Positions 32,406 through 42,248 of a stretch of DNA of 64,000 bases are shown piece after piece. Origin of the DNA: Tissierella pigra. Its GTDB lineage: Bacteria > Bacillota > Clostridia > Tissierellales > Tissierellaceae. The notes under the pieces were generated by a model. It was not told the DNA's origin, made no database searches, and saw only the letters and a program-made list of their open reading frames with translations. Location of the stretch: assembly GCF_009695605.1 (NCBI RefSeq), contig NZ_VUNQ01000014.1:21971-85970 (forward strand). Direction: 5' to 3'. Within the stretch, counting starts at the first letter, position 1. Each line of letters opens with the position of its first letter. The position numbers and the translations under genes are program-made.

Positions 32406-33803
32406 ATGAATTTTATAAATTTAATTGATAGTTATAAGGAAGAAATTATTGCATCAACTCAGGAAATAGTAAAAATTAAAAGTGTAGAAGAAGAACCAAA
32501 AGAGAATATGCCCTTTGGGGAGGGACCTTATAAAGCACTTCAATATGGTCTAGAACTATCAGAAAAACTAGGATTTGATACTAAAGATTTAGAGGGCTAT
32601 GCTGGATATGCAGAGTTCGGACAAGGAGAAGAGACAGTAGGAGTTTTAGCTCACCTTGATGTTGTACCAGAAGGTACAGGTTGGACTTATCCTCCTTATG
32701 GTGGACAAATTCATGATGGGAAAATATATGGCAGAGGTACTGTAGATGATAAAGGACCTGCTGTTGCTGTACTTTATGCTATGAGAGCTCTAAAAGAATC
32801 TGGTATAAGTCTCAATAGGAAGATTAGATTGATACTTGGAACAAATGAGGAAACAGGTTGGGGATGTATGAATTATTACTTCAAGCATGAAAAAGCTCCC
32901 ACTATGGCATTTACACCAGATGCAGATTTTCCTGTTATATACGGGGAAAAGGGAATTATAGTATTTAATCTAGAGCAAAAAATAGATTTAAGTATATGTG
33001 GAAGTACCAAACTTATAGATTTAAAAGGTGGAAATGCTCCCAATATGGTTCCAGACTATGCAGAGGCTACTTTAGAAGTAGAGGATATAGATAACTTTGA
33101 TGAAAGATATAAGGAATATATAAAGGATAAAAATAATCCAATAGATATAAATATAGATAATAATCAAGTAAAAGCAATAGCAAGAGGCATATCAGTCCAT
33201 GGAAGCACTCCAGAAAAAGGAGAAAATGCTATTTCATATTTAATGGACTTTTTAGGTTATATACTTGAAGGTAAATGTGATATTTGTGAATTTATAAATA
33301 TTTACAATGAAAGAATAGGATTCAAACATAATGGTGAAGGAATTGGATGTGGATTAGAAGATGATATGTCAGGAAAATTAAATTTTAATCCAGGACTTAT
33401 TAAACTAGAGGATAATAAGATAATCTTAACTATAAATGTTAGGTATCCAATAAGAGGCAGCTCAAAGGAAGTGTATGAAGGTATAAAGAAGAATATTAAA
33501 GGAACAAAATTAGAGTTAGTTGAAGGCAGAAGTGATAGTAAGCCATTATATGTTCCAAAGGATAGCTTTTTAGTGGAAACATTGATGAAAGTGTATAAGG
33601 AACAAACAGGAGATATAAATAGTGATGCCATTACTATTGGTGGTGGAACTTATGCTAGAGCCATGGAAAATGCTGTAGCATTTGGACCAATGTTTCCAGG
33701 TCAACCAGATGTAGTTCATCAAAGAGATGAATATATATCCATAGAACATTTAATGAAGATTACAAAAATATATGCTCAAGCCTTATATGAGTTAGCAAAA
33801 TAA
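32406..33803 (+). CDS. pepV: Dipeptidase PepV-like (M20 family)
   Basis: 465 residues, ATG behind AAAGGGGAGAGC. Metal ligands: 'AHLDVVPEGTGW' (His, Asp), 'GRGTVDDKGP' (bridging Asp), 'GTNEETGWG' (Glu pair), and 'GGTYARAMENAVAFGP' with the closing 'DVVHQRDEY' His. The insertion lid domain lies at about 190-330. It hydrolyses dipeptides in the cytoplasm, suited to an amino-acid-fermenting life. Monocistronic between a promoter and a perfect terminator. Confidence 0.92.
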   Translation: MNFINLIDSYKEEIIASTQEIVKIKSVEEEPKENMPFGEGPYKALQYGLELSEKLGFDTKDLEGYAGYAEFGQGEETVGVLAHLDVVPEGTGWTYPPYGGQIHDGKIYGRGTVDDKGPAVAVLYAMRALKESGISLNRKIRLILGTNEETGWGCMNYYFKHEKAPTMAFTPDADFPVIYGEKGIIVFNLEQKIDLSICGSTKLIDLKGGNAPNMVPDYAEATLEVEDIDNFDERYKEYIKDKNNPIDINIDNNQVKAIARGISVHGSTPEKGENAISYLMDFLGYILEGKCDICEFINIYNERIGFKHNGEGIGCGLEDDMSGKLNFNPGLIKLEDNKIILTINVRYPIRGSSKEVYEGIKKNIKGTKLELVEGRSDSKPLYVPKDSFLVETLMKVYKEQTGDINSDAITIGGGTYARAMENAVAFGPMFPGQPDVVHQRDEYISIEHLMKITKIYAQALYELAK

Positions 33804-33810
33804 ATATAAT

Positions 33811-33858
33811 AAGATAACTTTCTCTATTAAAAAATAGAGAAAGTTATCTTATATAGTA
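33811..33858 (+). terminator. Terminator after pepV
   Basis: 18-bp perfect stem (33811-33828 with 33833-33850), loop AAAA. The main T-run (TTTTTTT) begins a little further down. Confidence 0.8.
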
Positions 33859-34009
33859 ATTTTTTTCTATAAAGACTAATATCAATATTATAAATAATAT
33901 TGAATGATGTTCTATTAAAATCTATAATTTGACAATTAGTATTTAATATGATATATTTTTCTTAAAATTTAATATTTTAATCGTTGGTATAATCTTATAT
34001 AAGATTATT

Positions 34010-34205
34010 TAAAAGGGAAGCTCGGTTTAATTCCGACACGGTCCCGCCACTGTGATAGATAGAACTTTATAGATACCACTGTACTTTAAAGTATGGGAAG
34101 GAGTAAAGTTTGTTATTCTTTAGTCAGGAGACCTGCCAATGATAAAAACGCTGTTTATTGCTCACGAGGATGAGGAGGTGTTATTTATAAAGTAGACTAA
34201 AGACT
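34010..34205 (+). promoter_or_regulatory. Cobalamin (B12) riboswitch
   Basis: Conserved blocks appear in order: GGGAAGCTCGGT, then GTCCCGCCACTGTGA (about 34041-34055), GGGAAGGAG, and the B12 box AGTCAGGAGACCTGCC (34122-34137). TCTTTAGTC (34117-34125), overlapping the B12 box, is exactly complementary to GACTAAAGA (34195-34203), a likely switch helix of the expression platform. A terminator follows at 34228. The nearest gene downstream is sucC, beyond a second terminator. Confidence 0.93.
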
Positions 34206-34227
34206 TGTTCTACTCTATTAATAATAT

Positions 34228-34253
34228 CCTTTCTATTGTAGAAAGGTTTTTTT
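34228..34253 (+). terminator. Terminator of the cobalamin riboswitch
   Basis: CCTTTCTA (34228-34235) and TAGAAAGG (34239-34246), 3-base loop, then seven Ts. Probably formed when B12 is bound. Confidence 0.85.
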
Positions 34254-34285
34254 GTTTTGCAATACTTGTTTTGTAAGATTATAGT

Positions 34286-34320
34286 AATAACTCAGCAAAT
34301 TTTTGCTGAGTTATTTTTTT
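34286..34320 (+). terminator. Second terminator between riboswitch and sucC
   Basis: 14-bp perfect stem (34286-34299 with 34302-34315) and a following T-run. It would stop read-through from the riboswitch transcript. Confidence 0.8.
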
Positions 34321-34344
34321 GAAAAATAAAGTGGGGGGATAAAA

Positions 34345-35505
34345 ATGAATATACATGAATATCAGGCAAAAGAGTTATTAAGAAACTACGGGATTCCAGT
34401 TCCTAATGGAGAAGTTATACATAATCCAGAAGATGCAGAAAAGGCTTCTTGGAGAATAAGAACTGATATTGCAGTTGTAAAGGCTCAAATTCATGCTGGT
34501 GGACGTGGAAAAGCTGGAGGAGTTAAAATAGCTGAATCAATAGATGATGTTAAAAATTATTCTAAAGAGCTATTAGGTAAAAAATTAATAACACATCAAA
34601 CAGGAGAAGAAGGAAAGGAAGTAAAAGCTGTCCTAATAGAAGAAGGATGTGAAATTTATAAAGAATATTATTTGGGCTTGGTACTAGATAGAGATAAGTC
34701 AAGGGTAACTATTATGGCATCTGAAGAAGGTGGAACTGAAATTGAAGAAGTAGCATTAAAAAACCCTAATAAAATTTATAAAGAAATCATAGATTCCCTA
34801 ATAGGTTTAACAGAATTTCAAGCCAGAAGAATATGTTTTAATATTAATTTGCCAATAGAGGTAATGAACGATGGAGTAAAGTTTATGATGAATTTATATC
34901 GACTTTTTAAGGAGAAAGATTGTACCTTGGTCGAAATAAATCCATTGGTATTAACAACAGAAAGAAAATTAATTGCTTTAGATGCAAAAATAAACTTTGA
35001 TGAAAATGGCTTATTTAGAAATCAAGATATATCCAACTATAGAGATTTAAGTGAAGAAGATGAAAAAGAAATAGAAGCATCAAAATATGGTTTATCTTAT
35101 ATATCCTTAGATGGAAATATTGGATGTGTAGTAAATGGTGCAGGCTTAGCCATGGCTACTATGGATTTAATAAAATTTCATGGTGGGGAACCAGCTAATT
35201 TTTTAGATGTAGGTGGAGGAGCTGCAGAAGAAAATGTTACCAAGGCATTTAAGATAATATTATTAGACCATAGAGTTAAAGGGATTTTTGTCAATATATT
35301 TGGTGGAATAATGAAATGTGACATTATAGCTAAAGGAATTGTCAATGCAGCTAAAGAATTAAAATTGGATATTCCTTTAGTAATTAGATTGGAAGGAACT
35401 AATGCAGACTTGGGTATGGAAATAATAAAAAGCTCTAGTCTAAATATATTTGCAGTAAAAGATATGGATGAAGGTGCTAAGAAAATATTAGAATTAATAA
35501 AATAG
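34345..35505 (+). CDS. sucC: Succinyl-CoA synthetase (ADP-forming) beta subunit
   Basis: 386 residues, ATG behind GTGGGGGG. ATP-grasp start '[22 protein letters not shown]', '[16 protein letters not shown]', '[15 protein letters not shown]', and the C-terminal ligase domain '[18 protein letters not shown]' with '[14 protein letters not shown]'. It couples succinyl-CoA cleavage to ATP formation with SucD. No other TCA genes are in the window, so a role in fermentation or propionate/succinate metabolism is possible. Separated from sucD by 15 bases. Confidence 0.94.
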   Translation: MNIHEYQAKELLRNYGIPVPNGEVIHNPEDAEKASWRIRTDIAVVKAQIHAGGRGKAGGVKIAESIDDVKNYSKELLGKKLITHQTGEEGKEVKAVLIEEGCEIYKEYYLGLVLDRDKSRVTIMASEEGGTEIEEVALKNPNKIYKEIIDSLIGLTEFQARRICFNINLPIEVMNDGVKFMMNLYRLFKEKDCTLVEINPLVLTTERKLIALDAKINFDENGLFRNQDISNYRDLSEEDEKEIEASKYGLSYISLDGNIGCVVNGAGLAMATMDLIKFHGGEPANFLDVGGGAAEENVTKAFKIILLDHRVKGIFVNIFGGIMKCDIIAKGIVNAAKELKLDIPLVIRLEGTNADLGMEIIKSSSLNIFAVKDMDEGAKKILELIK

Positions 35506-35520
35506 AAAGGTGGCTAAATA

Positions 35521-36423
35521 ATGAGTATATGGGTAAATAAATCCACTAAACTAATAGTACAAGGAATAACAGGTAATACTGCTGCATATCATACAAAACT
35601 AATGCTTGAGTATGGAACTAATATAGTTGGAGGAGTAACACCAGGAAAAGGAAATACTGAAGTTGAAGGTATACCTGTATTTAATACTGTGCAAGAGGCT
35701 GTAGATAATACTGGAGGAAATGTTTCGATAATATATGTTCCAGCTAAGTTTGCAGCAGATGCAATTCTAGAAGGTGTAGATGCAGGATTAGATATGATTA
35801 TTTGTATTACTGAACATATTCCTATAAGGGATATGCTCATAGTTAAAAGATATATGGAAGGCAAAAAAACTAGATTAATTGGTCCTAATTGTCCAGGAAT
35901 TATTACACCAGAAGAATGTAAAATAGGGATTATGCCAGGATATATACATAAAAAAGGAAGAATAGGGATTGTATCACGTTCTGGGACTTTGACCTATGAG
36001 GCAGTACATCAATTATCTCAAAAAGGAATTGGACAATCAACTGCTGTAGGAATTGGAGGAGATCCTGTAAATGGAACTGATTTTATAGATGTACTTAAGG
36101 CTTTCAATGAAGATGAAGATACAGATGCAGTAATTATGATTGGAGAAATAGGCGGAAATGCAGAAGAAAAAGCTGCTCTGTGGATTAAAGAAAACATGAG
36201 AAAACCCGTAGTAGGTTTTATTAGTGGAAAAACAGCGCCAACTGGAAAGAGGATGGGGCATGCGGGAGCTATTATATCATCTGGTAAAGGTACTGCGGAA
36301 GAAAAAATAAAAACAATGAAGGATTCTGGTATATATATGTCAGATACTCCTACTAATATAGCCAATACATTAATAGAGGCATTAAAGGACAATCAATTGT
36401 GGAGAAGTGCCTATGAAGATTAA
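35521..36423 (+). CDS. sucD: Succinyl-CoA synthetase alpha subunit
   Basis: 300 residues, ATG behind AAGGTGG. Rossmann CoA-binding start '[25 protein letters not shown]' and '[19 protein letters not shown]'. The phosphohistidine site is '[10 protein letters not shown]'. It pairs with SucC. The last 11 bases overlap the start of the YitT-like gene, so expression is coupled. Confidence 0.95.
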   Translation: MSIWVNKSTKLIVQGITGNTAAYHTKLMLEYGTNIVGGVTPGKGNTEVEGIPVFNTVQEAVDNTGGNVSIIYVPAKFAADAILEGVDAGLDMIICITEHIPIRDMLIVKRYMEGKKTRLIGPNCPGIITPEECKIGIMPGYIHKKGRIGIVSRSGTLTYEAVHQLSQKGIGQSTAVGIGGDPVNGTDFIDVLKAFNEDEDTDAVIMIGEIGGNAEEKAALWIKENMRKPVVGFISGKTAPTGKRMGHAGAIISSGKGTAEEKIKTMKDSGIYMSDTPTNIANTLIEALKDNQLWRSAYED

Positions 36424-37258
36424 TTTTAAAAAATTTATGCTGATTAATTTTGGTGTATTTATTATGGCTTTAGGGCTATATTATTTTTTATTGCCAGAAA
36501 ATCTAGCTGTAGGTGGTGCAATAGGAATTGCCATGGTAATAAATAATATATTCAAATTTATTCCAATTGGCATAATAATGGGGATCGTAAATATCTTTCT
36601 TTTTATATTGGCATTTTTAGTAATTGGAAAAGACTTTGGAGGATATACCATATATTCAAGCTTTCTATTATCAGGAATTATATATCTACTTGAAATAATT
36701 ACTCCGTTAGAATCGCCTATAATAGATGATTTGACAATAAATTTAATTTATGGAATAATTATACAAGGTATAGGAATGGCTATAATTTTTTCTCAAAATG
36801 CCTCTACTGGAGGGACTGATATTATAGCAAAGATAATCAATAAATTCACTCATTTAAACATAGGAAAGGCATTACTTTTATCTGATTTTATTATTATAGT
36901 ATTTGCTACATTTAGTTTTGGTTTAAAACTTGGATTATATGCTTTATTAGGTCTTATTATAAATGCATATGTAATAGATAATATGATTGCAAGTTTTAAT
37001 GAAAGATTGAATGTTATAATCATTAGTGATAAAAGTAATGAGATAAATGATTATATAATTAATGAAATAAAAAGAGGTACTACAATTTATGTTGCCAATG
37101 GAGGATTTTCTAGAAGTGAAAAAACAATAATAAGTACAGTTGTTGGCAAAAGACAATATATTAGAATTAAGAACTATGCTCAAGGTATAGATTCAAATGT
37201 ATTTATAACCATGGGGTTAGTTAATGAAGTACTAGGAGAAGGCTTTAGTTTTGATTAA
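36413..37258 (+). CDS. YitT family membrane protein
   Basis: 281 residues from ATG 36413, inside the end of sucD, ribosome site GGAGAAG. Five or more membrane helices in residues 1-190 ('[20 protein letters not shown]', '[12 protein letters not shown]' and so on), then a soluble C-terminal DUF2179-type domain ('[24 protein letters not shown]' in pieces). Transport substrate unknown. It is coupled to sucD and 17 bases from the next membrane protein gene. Confidence 0.85.
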   Translation: MKINFKKFMLINFGVFIMALGLYYFLLPENLAVGGAIGIAMVINNIFKFIPIGIIMGIVNIFLFILAFLVIGKDFGGYTIYSSFLLSGIIYLLEIITPLESPIIDDLTINLIYGIIIQGIGMAIIFSQNASTGGTDIIAKIINKFTHLNIGKALLLSDFIIIVFATFSFGLKLGLYALLGLIINAYVIDNMIASFNERLNVIIISDKSNEINDYIINEIKRGTTIYVANGGFSRSEKTIISTVVGKRQYIRIKNYAQGIDSNVFITMGLVNEVLGEGFSFD

Positions 37259-37275
37259 TTTTAAAAGGGGATAGT

Positions 37276-37812
37276 ATGGAAAAACAACATAAGAAGATAA
37301 AACTACCAGGAATGAGAGTTATTAAAACAGTTATATCTGTATATATATGCTTTTTATTAAGCTTTGTTAGAAAAGGATTACCCTTCTATTCAGTAATAGC
37401 AGCAATTCTATGTATGCAAAGTGACCATGCCAATAGTTTTGAAGTAGGCAAAAGTAGAATTGTAGGAACTTTAATAGGTGGAGTATATGGGTTTTTATCC
37501 ATAATTCTGATTAATTTCTTAGAAATTGAATTATTTAATTGGATTCATTATTTGCTATTAAGCTTATTTTTAATTCCAATTATATATACCAATGTATTTC
37601 TAAAGTGGGCTAGTTCAACATATATTAGCTGTGTAGTATTTTTAAGTATAACTGTTTCCCATGGAGGAGATATAGCTCCAATGTATTTTGCATTACATAG
37701 AGTAATTGATACATTAATTGGAATAGGAGTTTCACTTATTGTCAATCTTGCTATACAAAAGAAATATCTTCAGATTATTTTAGACTTTTTTAAAAAGAAA
37801 CAAGAAATATGA
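37276..37812 (+). CDS. Aromatic acid exporter-like membrane protein (FUSC/DUF939 type)
   Basis: 178 residues, ATG behind AAAGGGGAT. Four to five membrane helices. The start 'MRVIKTVISVYICFLLSFVRKGLPFYSVIAAILCMQ', read in pieces, followed by 'GKSRIVGTLIGGVYG' and 'RVIDTLIGIGVSLIVNLAI', is the FUSC-family N-terminal membrane unit. The usual C-terminal cytoplasmic domain is absent. It ends the sucCD operon. Confidence 0.75.
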   Translation: MEKQHKKIKLPGMRVIKTVISVYICFLLSFVRKGLPFYSVIAAILCMQSDHANSFEVGKSRIVGTLIGGVYGFLSIILINFLEIELFNWIHYLLLSLFLIPIIYTNVFLKWASSTYISCVVFLSITVSHGGDIAPMYFALHRVIDTLIGIGVSLIVNLAIQKKYLQIILDFFKKKQEI

Positions 37813-37850
37813 AGGTTCTTGAAAATTAACAAACAAAATATAAAATATAT

Positions 37851-37879
37851 TTGACAAACAACTATCCTTGTCATATAAT
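37851..37879 (+). promoter_or_regulatory. Promoter of the infC-rpmI-rplT operon
   Basis: TTGACA (37851-37856), 17-base spacer, TATAAT (37874-37879), a full consensus match. Confidence 0.9.
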
Positions 37880-37885
37880 AATTAA

Positions 37886-38026
37886 GTAAATTAAATATTG
37901 GGTTTAAGTAGAAGTGTCCGCTTCTCACCTTATAGCTTTGCTCATAAGGTTATTTAAAAAAAGTCTTATTATAACTAAGATATATTTTTCTATGAGATTA
38001 AGCGGGTATTCTATACCCGCTTTTAA
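37886..38026 (+). promoter_or_regulatory. infC leader with attenuator (L20-type autoregulation likely)
   Basis: A structured 140-base leader: hairpins AGAAG/CTTCT (about 37912-37927) and CCTTAT/ATAAGG (about 37929-37950), then a terminator GCGGGTAT (38002-38009)/ATACCCGC (38013-38020) with TTTT. The position before infC-rpmI-rplT is where Firmicutes carry the L20-binding leader. Assignment to that class rests on position. Confidence 0.7.
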
Positions 38027-38058
38027 TATTTTTAAGAATAATTAGGAGGTGCTGTACT

Positions 38059-38568
38059 ATCAAAGAGCTTCAGATTAATGAAGAAATCAGAGATAAGGAA
38101 GTAAGATTAATTGATGTTGATGGAAGTCAACTTGGAATTGTGCCTATTAAGAAGGCATTGGAGATTTCCGAGGAAAAAAGATTAGATTTAGTAAAAATAG
38201 CTCCAACTGCTAATCCACCTGTATGTAGAATAATGGATTACGGTAAATACAAATATGAATTAGCTAAAAAGGAGAAAGAAGCTAGAAAAAATCAAAAGAT
38301 AATCAACGTTAAAGAAATCCGACTAACACCTAATATTGAAACCCATGATCTAAATGTAAAAGCTAAAACTGCCAGTAAGTTTTTAGAGTCAGGAGATAAA
38401 GTTAAGGTATCAGTTAGATTTAGAGGAAGAGAAATGGGTCATACAGAAATAGGTAGAGAAGTATTAAATGATTTTGCTAAACTAACTGGAGAGTTTGGAA
38501 TCATAGAGAAACCTGCAAAATTAGAAGGAAGAAGTATGGTAATGTACTTAACACCGAGAACTGAGTAA
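38059..38568 (+). CDS. infC: Translation initiation factor IF-3 (ATC start)
   Basis: 169 residues if started at ATC 38059, eight bases after AGGAGGT. This gives the IF-3 N-terminus '[19 protein letters not shown]', and no ATG, GTG or TTG fits between the ribosome site and that motif; a GTG at 38140 would remove 27 conserved residues. Rare AUU/AUC starts are known for infC and allow IF-3 to limit its own synthesis. The C-terminal domain is complete ('[17 protein letters not shown]', '[14 protein letters not shown]'). It is followed at 16 bases by rpmI. Confidence 0.92.
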   Translation: MKELQINEEIRDKEVRLIDVDGSQLGIVPIKKALEISEEKRLDLVKIAPTANPPVCRIMDYGKYKYELAKKEKEARKNQKIINVKEIRLTPNIETHDLNVKAKTASKFLESGDKVKVSVRFRGREMGHTEIGREVLNDFAKLTGEFGIIEKPAKLEGRSMVMYLTPRTE

Positions 38569-38584
38569 TAAAGGAGGTAACATC

Positions 38585-38776
38585 ATGGCAAAAATGAAAA
38601 CTCATAGAGCGTCAGCAAAAAGATTTAAAAGAACTGGTTCAGGTTTATTAAAAAGATTCAAAGCTTATAAAAGCCATAAAACTGGTAAAAAATCACCAAA
38701 GAGAGTTAGAAATTTAAGAAAAGGCACTTTAGTAAGTAAGGGTGACCAAAGAAGAATAGATTCAATGATACCATAA
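38585..38776 (+). CDS. rpmI: Ribosomal protein L35
   Basis: 63 residues, ATG behind AAAGGAGG. '[18 protein letters not shown]' and 'RRIDSMIP' ending are diagnostic. Very basic. Middle gene of the infC operon. Confidence 0.97.
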   Translation: MAKMKTHRASAKRFKRTGSGLLKRFKAYKSHKTGKKSPKRVRNLRKGTLVSKGDQRRIDSMIP

Positions 38777-38809
38777 AAAAACTATATAGATATACGGGAG
38801 GTACTATAG

Positions 38810-39160
38810 ATGGCAAGAGTAAAAAGAGCAGTAAATGCCAAAAAAAGACATAAAAAAGTATTAAAACAAGCCAAAGGCTATTACGGAGCTAAATCTAAAT
38901 TATTTAGAACTGCTAACCAAGCTGTTATGAAATCACTTAATTATGCATATATAGGACGTAAACAAAGAAAAAGAGATTTTAGAAAACTTTGGATTGCAAG
39001 AATCAATGCTGCTGCAAGATTAAATGGAATGAGCTATAGCAAATTCATAGATGGTCTTAAAAAAGCAAATATTGATATAAATAGAAAAATGCTTTCAGAA
39101 ATGGCTATACATGATGCTGCAGGTTTTGCTAAACTAGTTGAAATTGCAAAAGGTAATTAA
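38810..39160 (+). CDS. rplT: Ribosomal protein L20
   Basis: 116 residues, ATG behind ACGGGAGG. '[19 protein letters not shown]', '[19 protein letters not shown]' and '[18 protein letters not shown]' are conserved. It is an early assembly protein of the large subunit and, in Firmicutes, the repressor of its own operon through the leader at 37886. Followed by a terminator. Confidence 0.97.
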   Translation: MARVKRAVNAKKRHKKVLKQAKGYYGAKSKLFRTANQAVMKSLNYAYIGRKQRKRDFRKLWIARINAAARLNGMSYSKFIDGLKKANIDINRKMLSEMAIHDAAGFAKLVEIAKGN

Positions 39161-39164
39161 TTAT

Positions 39165-39197
39165 AAAAGTTCCGTTATGGGACTTTTATTTTCTTTT
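39165..39197 (+). terminator. Terminator of the infC operon
   Basis: AAAAGTTCC (39165-39173) pairs with GGGACTTTT (39179-39187), one G-U pair, then ATTTTCTTTT. Confidence 0.8.
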
Positions 39198-39324
39198 ATA
39201 ATCTATAAGGCAATTATTATGCCATAAATGAATTTCAAAAAAGGCTGATTCTAAAGTCTTTTTATTTATATATTTATTTCATTTAGGGATACTAAGGTGT
39301 ATATAATAAGTGGGAGGAATCAGT

Positions 39325-40668
39325 ATGGGGTATTTAAAGGAGAAATTAAAAGGTTTCCATTTAGACCCTCCTAAAGTTTTAGCATTAGGTTTTGCAAGTC
39401 TAATATTTATAGGGGGATTATTGTTAAACTTACCTATAGCAGCAAAAACAGGAGAGAGTGTTGGGTTTATTAATGCATTATTTACTTCAGCTTCAGCAGT
39501 GTGTGTAACAGGACTTGTAGTAGTAAATACAAGTGAATTTTGGTCATTATTTGGGCAAATTGTAATAATTATACTTATACAAATGGGAGGCCTAGGTTTT
39601 ATGACTATGACTACCATTGGAGCATTGCTTATAGGGAAGAAAATTACTTTAAAGGAAAGACTAGTAATAAAAGAACAGCTAAATCAAGAGACCATGTCTG
39701 GACTAGTGAAATTAACTAAATATGTTGTACTGTCTACATTTGCCATAGAAGGCATAGGTGCTATTTTCCTATCTACTAGATTTATACCAATATATGGAAC
39801 GGTTAAGGGAATATGGTTTTCAGTATTTCATGCTATATCTGCATTTTGCAACGCTGGATTTGATCTTACTGGAGATAGTATAGTACCTTTTGTTGGGGAT
39901 TTCACCATAAATATGACTATATCAGCTTTAATAATATTAGGAGGACTTGGTTTTTCTGTATATATAGACATTACTAGAAATAGAAGCTTTAAGAAACTTA
40001 GTCTACATTCTAAATTAGTATTATCAATTACAGGTACATTACTTTTAGCTGGAATGGTAATATTCTTTTTAATAGAATATAATAATCCTCTTACTCTTAA
40101 ACACCTAAGTATGGGAGAGAAATTAATAGCATCATTTTTCCAATCTGTAGTTCCTAGAACAGCAGGATTCTACTCTGTTAATTTAACTGGGTTATATGAT
40201 ACTACAGTATTCCTTACTATTATATTGATGTTTATTGGTGCTTCTCCAGGATCTACTGGAGGAGGAATTAAAACCACTACTTTTGGAACGCTTATGCTTA
40301 CTACTATAGCAGTAATAAAAGGTGAAAAGGATGTTGTTGCCTTCAAAAAGAGAATAGGATATGATGTAATAAACAGGTCCTTAGCCATAGTTACAGTTGG
40401 AATTATTTTAATAATTGCAGTATCTTTTGTACTGACAGTAACAGAACCTGCAAATTTCCTGGATGTTTTATTTGAAACTACTTCTGCCTTTGCAACTGTA
40501 GGATCTTCTAGAGCACTTACACCTAATCTTACTAACTTTGGAAAGATAGTCATATTATTGACTATGTATGCAGGAAGGGTTGGACCTTTAACTATGGCAT
40601 ATGTTTTTTCTAGAAAAAGTAGACATGGAAACTTTAGATATTCAGAAGGCAATATTATGGTAGGATAG
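39325..40668 (+). CDS. ktrB: Potassium transporter, KtrB/TrkH type
   Basis: 447 residues from ATG 39325, eight bases after GGGAGGA (a GTG at 39310 lies before the ribosome site). Repeated M1-P-M2 units with the four filter loops: 'ASAVCVTGLVV', 'AFCNAGFDLTG', 'RTAGFYSVNL' and 'SAFATVGSSRAL', and the gating-loop region 'GASPGSTGGGIKTTTF'. It forms the membrane channel subunit for K+ (Na+-assisted) uptake. The regulatory subunit follows 15 bases later. Confidence 0.93.
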   Translation: MGYLKEKLKGFHLDPPKVLALGFASLIFIGGLLLNLPIAAKTGESVGFINALFTSASAVCVTGLVVVNTSEFWSLFGQIVIIILIQMGGLGFMTMTTIGALLIGKKITLKERLVIKEQLNQETMSGLVKLTKYVVLSTFAIEGIGAIFLSTRFIPIYGTVKGIWFSVFHAISAFCNAGFDLTGDSIVPFVGDFTINMTISALIILGGLGFSVYIDITRNRSFKKLSLHSKLVLSITGTLLLAGMVIFFLIEYNNPLTLKHLSMGEKLIASFFQSVVPRTAGFYSVNLTGLYDTTVFLTIILMFIGASPGSTGGGIKTTTFGTLMLTTIAVIKGEKDVVAFKKRIGYDVINRSLAIVTVGIILIIAVSFVLTVTEPANFLDVLFETTSAFATVGSSRALTPNLTNFGKIVILLTMYAGRVGPLTMAYVFSRKSRHGNFRYSEGNIMVG

Positions 40669-40683
40669 AAGGGAGATATTTTT

Positions 40684-41340
40684 ATGAAATCATTTGTAGT
40701 TATAGGATGTGGAAGATTTGGAGGTGCAGTTGCTAGAACACTATATAGTTTGGGAAATGAAGTATTAGCAATTGATAGATGTGAAGAAATAATTAAAGAA
40801 ATATCTGAGGAAGTGACCCATGCTGTTCAAGCTGATGTAATGGATGAAACGGTATTAAAGGATTTAGGATTGAGAAACTTTGATGTAGCAGTTGTAGCCA
40901 TTGGTTCAGATATAGAGGCTTCTATTATGGCAACTATAGTCACTAAGGAGTTGGGAATAAATACAGTAGTGGCTAAAGCGTTGACAGATTTACATGGGAA
41001 GGTTCTGAAGAAAATAGGTGCTGATAGAGTTATTTTTCCAGAAAGAGATATGGGAGTTAGATTAGCACATAATTTAGTTTCTACAAATATATTGGAATTT
41101 ATCGAGCTATCGCCAGACTATAGTATCTTGGAAATAACTGCTATAAAAGAATGGGAAGATAAATCCTTAGTGCAATTAAAACTTTCTACTAAATATGGAA
41201 TAAATGTAATGGCTATTAAAAGAGGCAATAGCATTAATATTTCACCAAACGGAGAGGCTATAATTAAGAGAGACGATATATTAGTAGTTATAGGAAGTTC
41301 TAAAGATATTAAAAGAATAGAGCAAAAAGTCGGTGAATAG
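40684..41340 (+). CDS. ktrA: Ktr/Trk potassium uptake regulatory subunit
   Basis: 218 residues, ATG behind AAGGGAGAT. RCK-N Rossmann domain 'FVVIGCGRFGGAVARTL' binds nucleotide; RCK-C domain from about 135 ('LEFIELSPDYSILEITAI', 'ILVVIGSSKDIKRIEQ'). It forms the ring on the cytoplasmic side of KtrB. Overlaps or abuts the next gene. Confidence 0.94.
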   Translation: MKSFVVIGCGRFGGAVARTLYSLGNEVLAIDRCEEIIKEISEEVTHAVQADVMDETVLKDLGLRNFDVAVVAIGSDIEASIMATIVTKELGINTVVAKALTDLHGKVLKKIGADRVIFPERDMGVRLAHNLVSTNILEFIELSPDYSILEITAIKEWEDKSLVQLKLSTKYGINVMAIKRGNSINISPNGEAIIKRDDILVVIGSSKDIKRIEQKVGE

Positions 41341-41341
41341 T

Positions 41342-42136
41342 ATGATTCAAATTACTAGTTTAAAAAATCCTTTAATTAAAGAGATAAAATCATTATATAG
41401 AAAAAAAGATAGAGTGAAAAATAAGTCCTTTATTATTGAAGGAATAAAAATTGTGGAAGAAGCTATTGATAATAGCTATCCTATTAAAAATATAATATAT
41501 ACAGACCAACTTTTCAAAACCAATGATGGAGAGGAGATTTTCCAAAAAATAAAGTCGTTAGATAATATAATTTATGTATCTCAAAATATTCTCAAAGAAA
41601 TATCTGACACTGAAAATCCTCAAGGAATATTGGCAACTGCAATGTATGAATATAATAATATAAAGGAAATAGAAAAAATAAAAAAACCATTTTTACTATT
41701 TCTAGATGGAGTACAAGACCCAGGTAATATGGGAACTATCATAAGAACTGCTGATGCTTTTAATATAGATGGAGTTATAATTACAGATGGTTGTGTAGAT
41801 CCGTATAATCCTAAAGTAGTTAGGGCGACTATGGGTTCTATATTTAGAGTACCTCTATATTATATTTCCAATTCTGTAGCAGATTTAATGGAATTAAAAA
41901 ATCAAAATATAAAAATATACTCAACTTCCTTAAGTGGAAGTACTCCTATATACGAGATAGACTTTAAGGAAGGATTTATTCTCAGTATAGGTAATGAATC
42001 AAAGGGAGTAAGTGAAGAAGTATTTTCTTTATCTGATGGATTAATAAAAATACCTATGCCAGGTATGGCCGAATCTTTAAATGCAGGAATAGCAGCATCT
42101 ATTATAATGTATGAGGCAATGAAACAGAGAGCCTAA
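41342..42136 (+). CDS. SpoU-type RNA 2'-O-methyltransferase (TrmH/RlmB family)
   Basis: 264 residues from ATG 41342, one base after the ktrA stop (GTG 41333 is inside ktrA). N-terminal RNA-binding segment ('ITSLKNPLIKEIKSLYRKKDR') and the SPOUT knot motifs 'QDPGNMGTIIRTADAF', 'LSIGNESKGVS', and 'IPMPGMAESLNAGIAASI'. It methylates rRNA or tRNA ribose; the exact site is not known. Followed by a terminator and then pheST, a common order in Firmicutes. Confidence 0.9.
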   Translation: MIQITSLKNPLIKEIKSLYRKKDRVKNKSFIIEGIKIVEEAIDNSYPIKNIIYTDQLFKTNDGEEIFQKIKSLDNIIYVSQNILKEISDTENPQGILATAMYEYNNIKEIEKIKKPFLLFLDGVQDPGNMGTIIRTADAFNIDGVIITDGCVDPYNPKVVRATMGSIFRVPLYYISNSVADLMELKNQNIKIYSTSLSGSTPIYEIDFKEGFILSIGNESKGVSEEVFSLSDGLIKIPMPGMAESLNAGIAASIIMYEAMKQRA

Positions 42137-42193
42137 TAAATCTTGTGTTTTAAATTTTTAGGTGCTATAATTGAATAAATACTTTTACAATTT

Positions 42194-42222
42194 GACCTTT
42201 GTTGTTTTAAAGGTCTTGTTTT
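42194..42222 (+). terminator. Terminator before pheS
   Basis: GACCTTT (42194-42200) and AAAGGTC (42209-42215) then TTGTTTTTT. No T-box motif is seen before pheS, unlike thrS and argS. Confidence 0.75.
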
Positions 42223-42248
42223 TTATACTATGGTAAAGGAGTAGGAAT

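Noticed and set aside
38140..38568. GTG 38140 as the infC start
   Set aside because: It would delete 27 conserved IF-3 residues and has no ribosome site, while ATC 38059 has an ideal one.
42137..42248. T-box leader before pheS
   Set aside because: Only a simple terminator of the previous gene is present; no T-box sequence and too little space.
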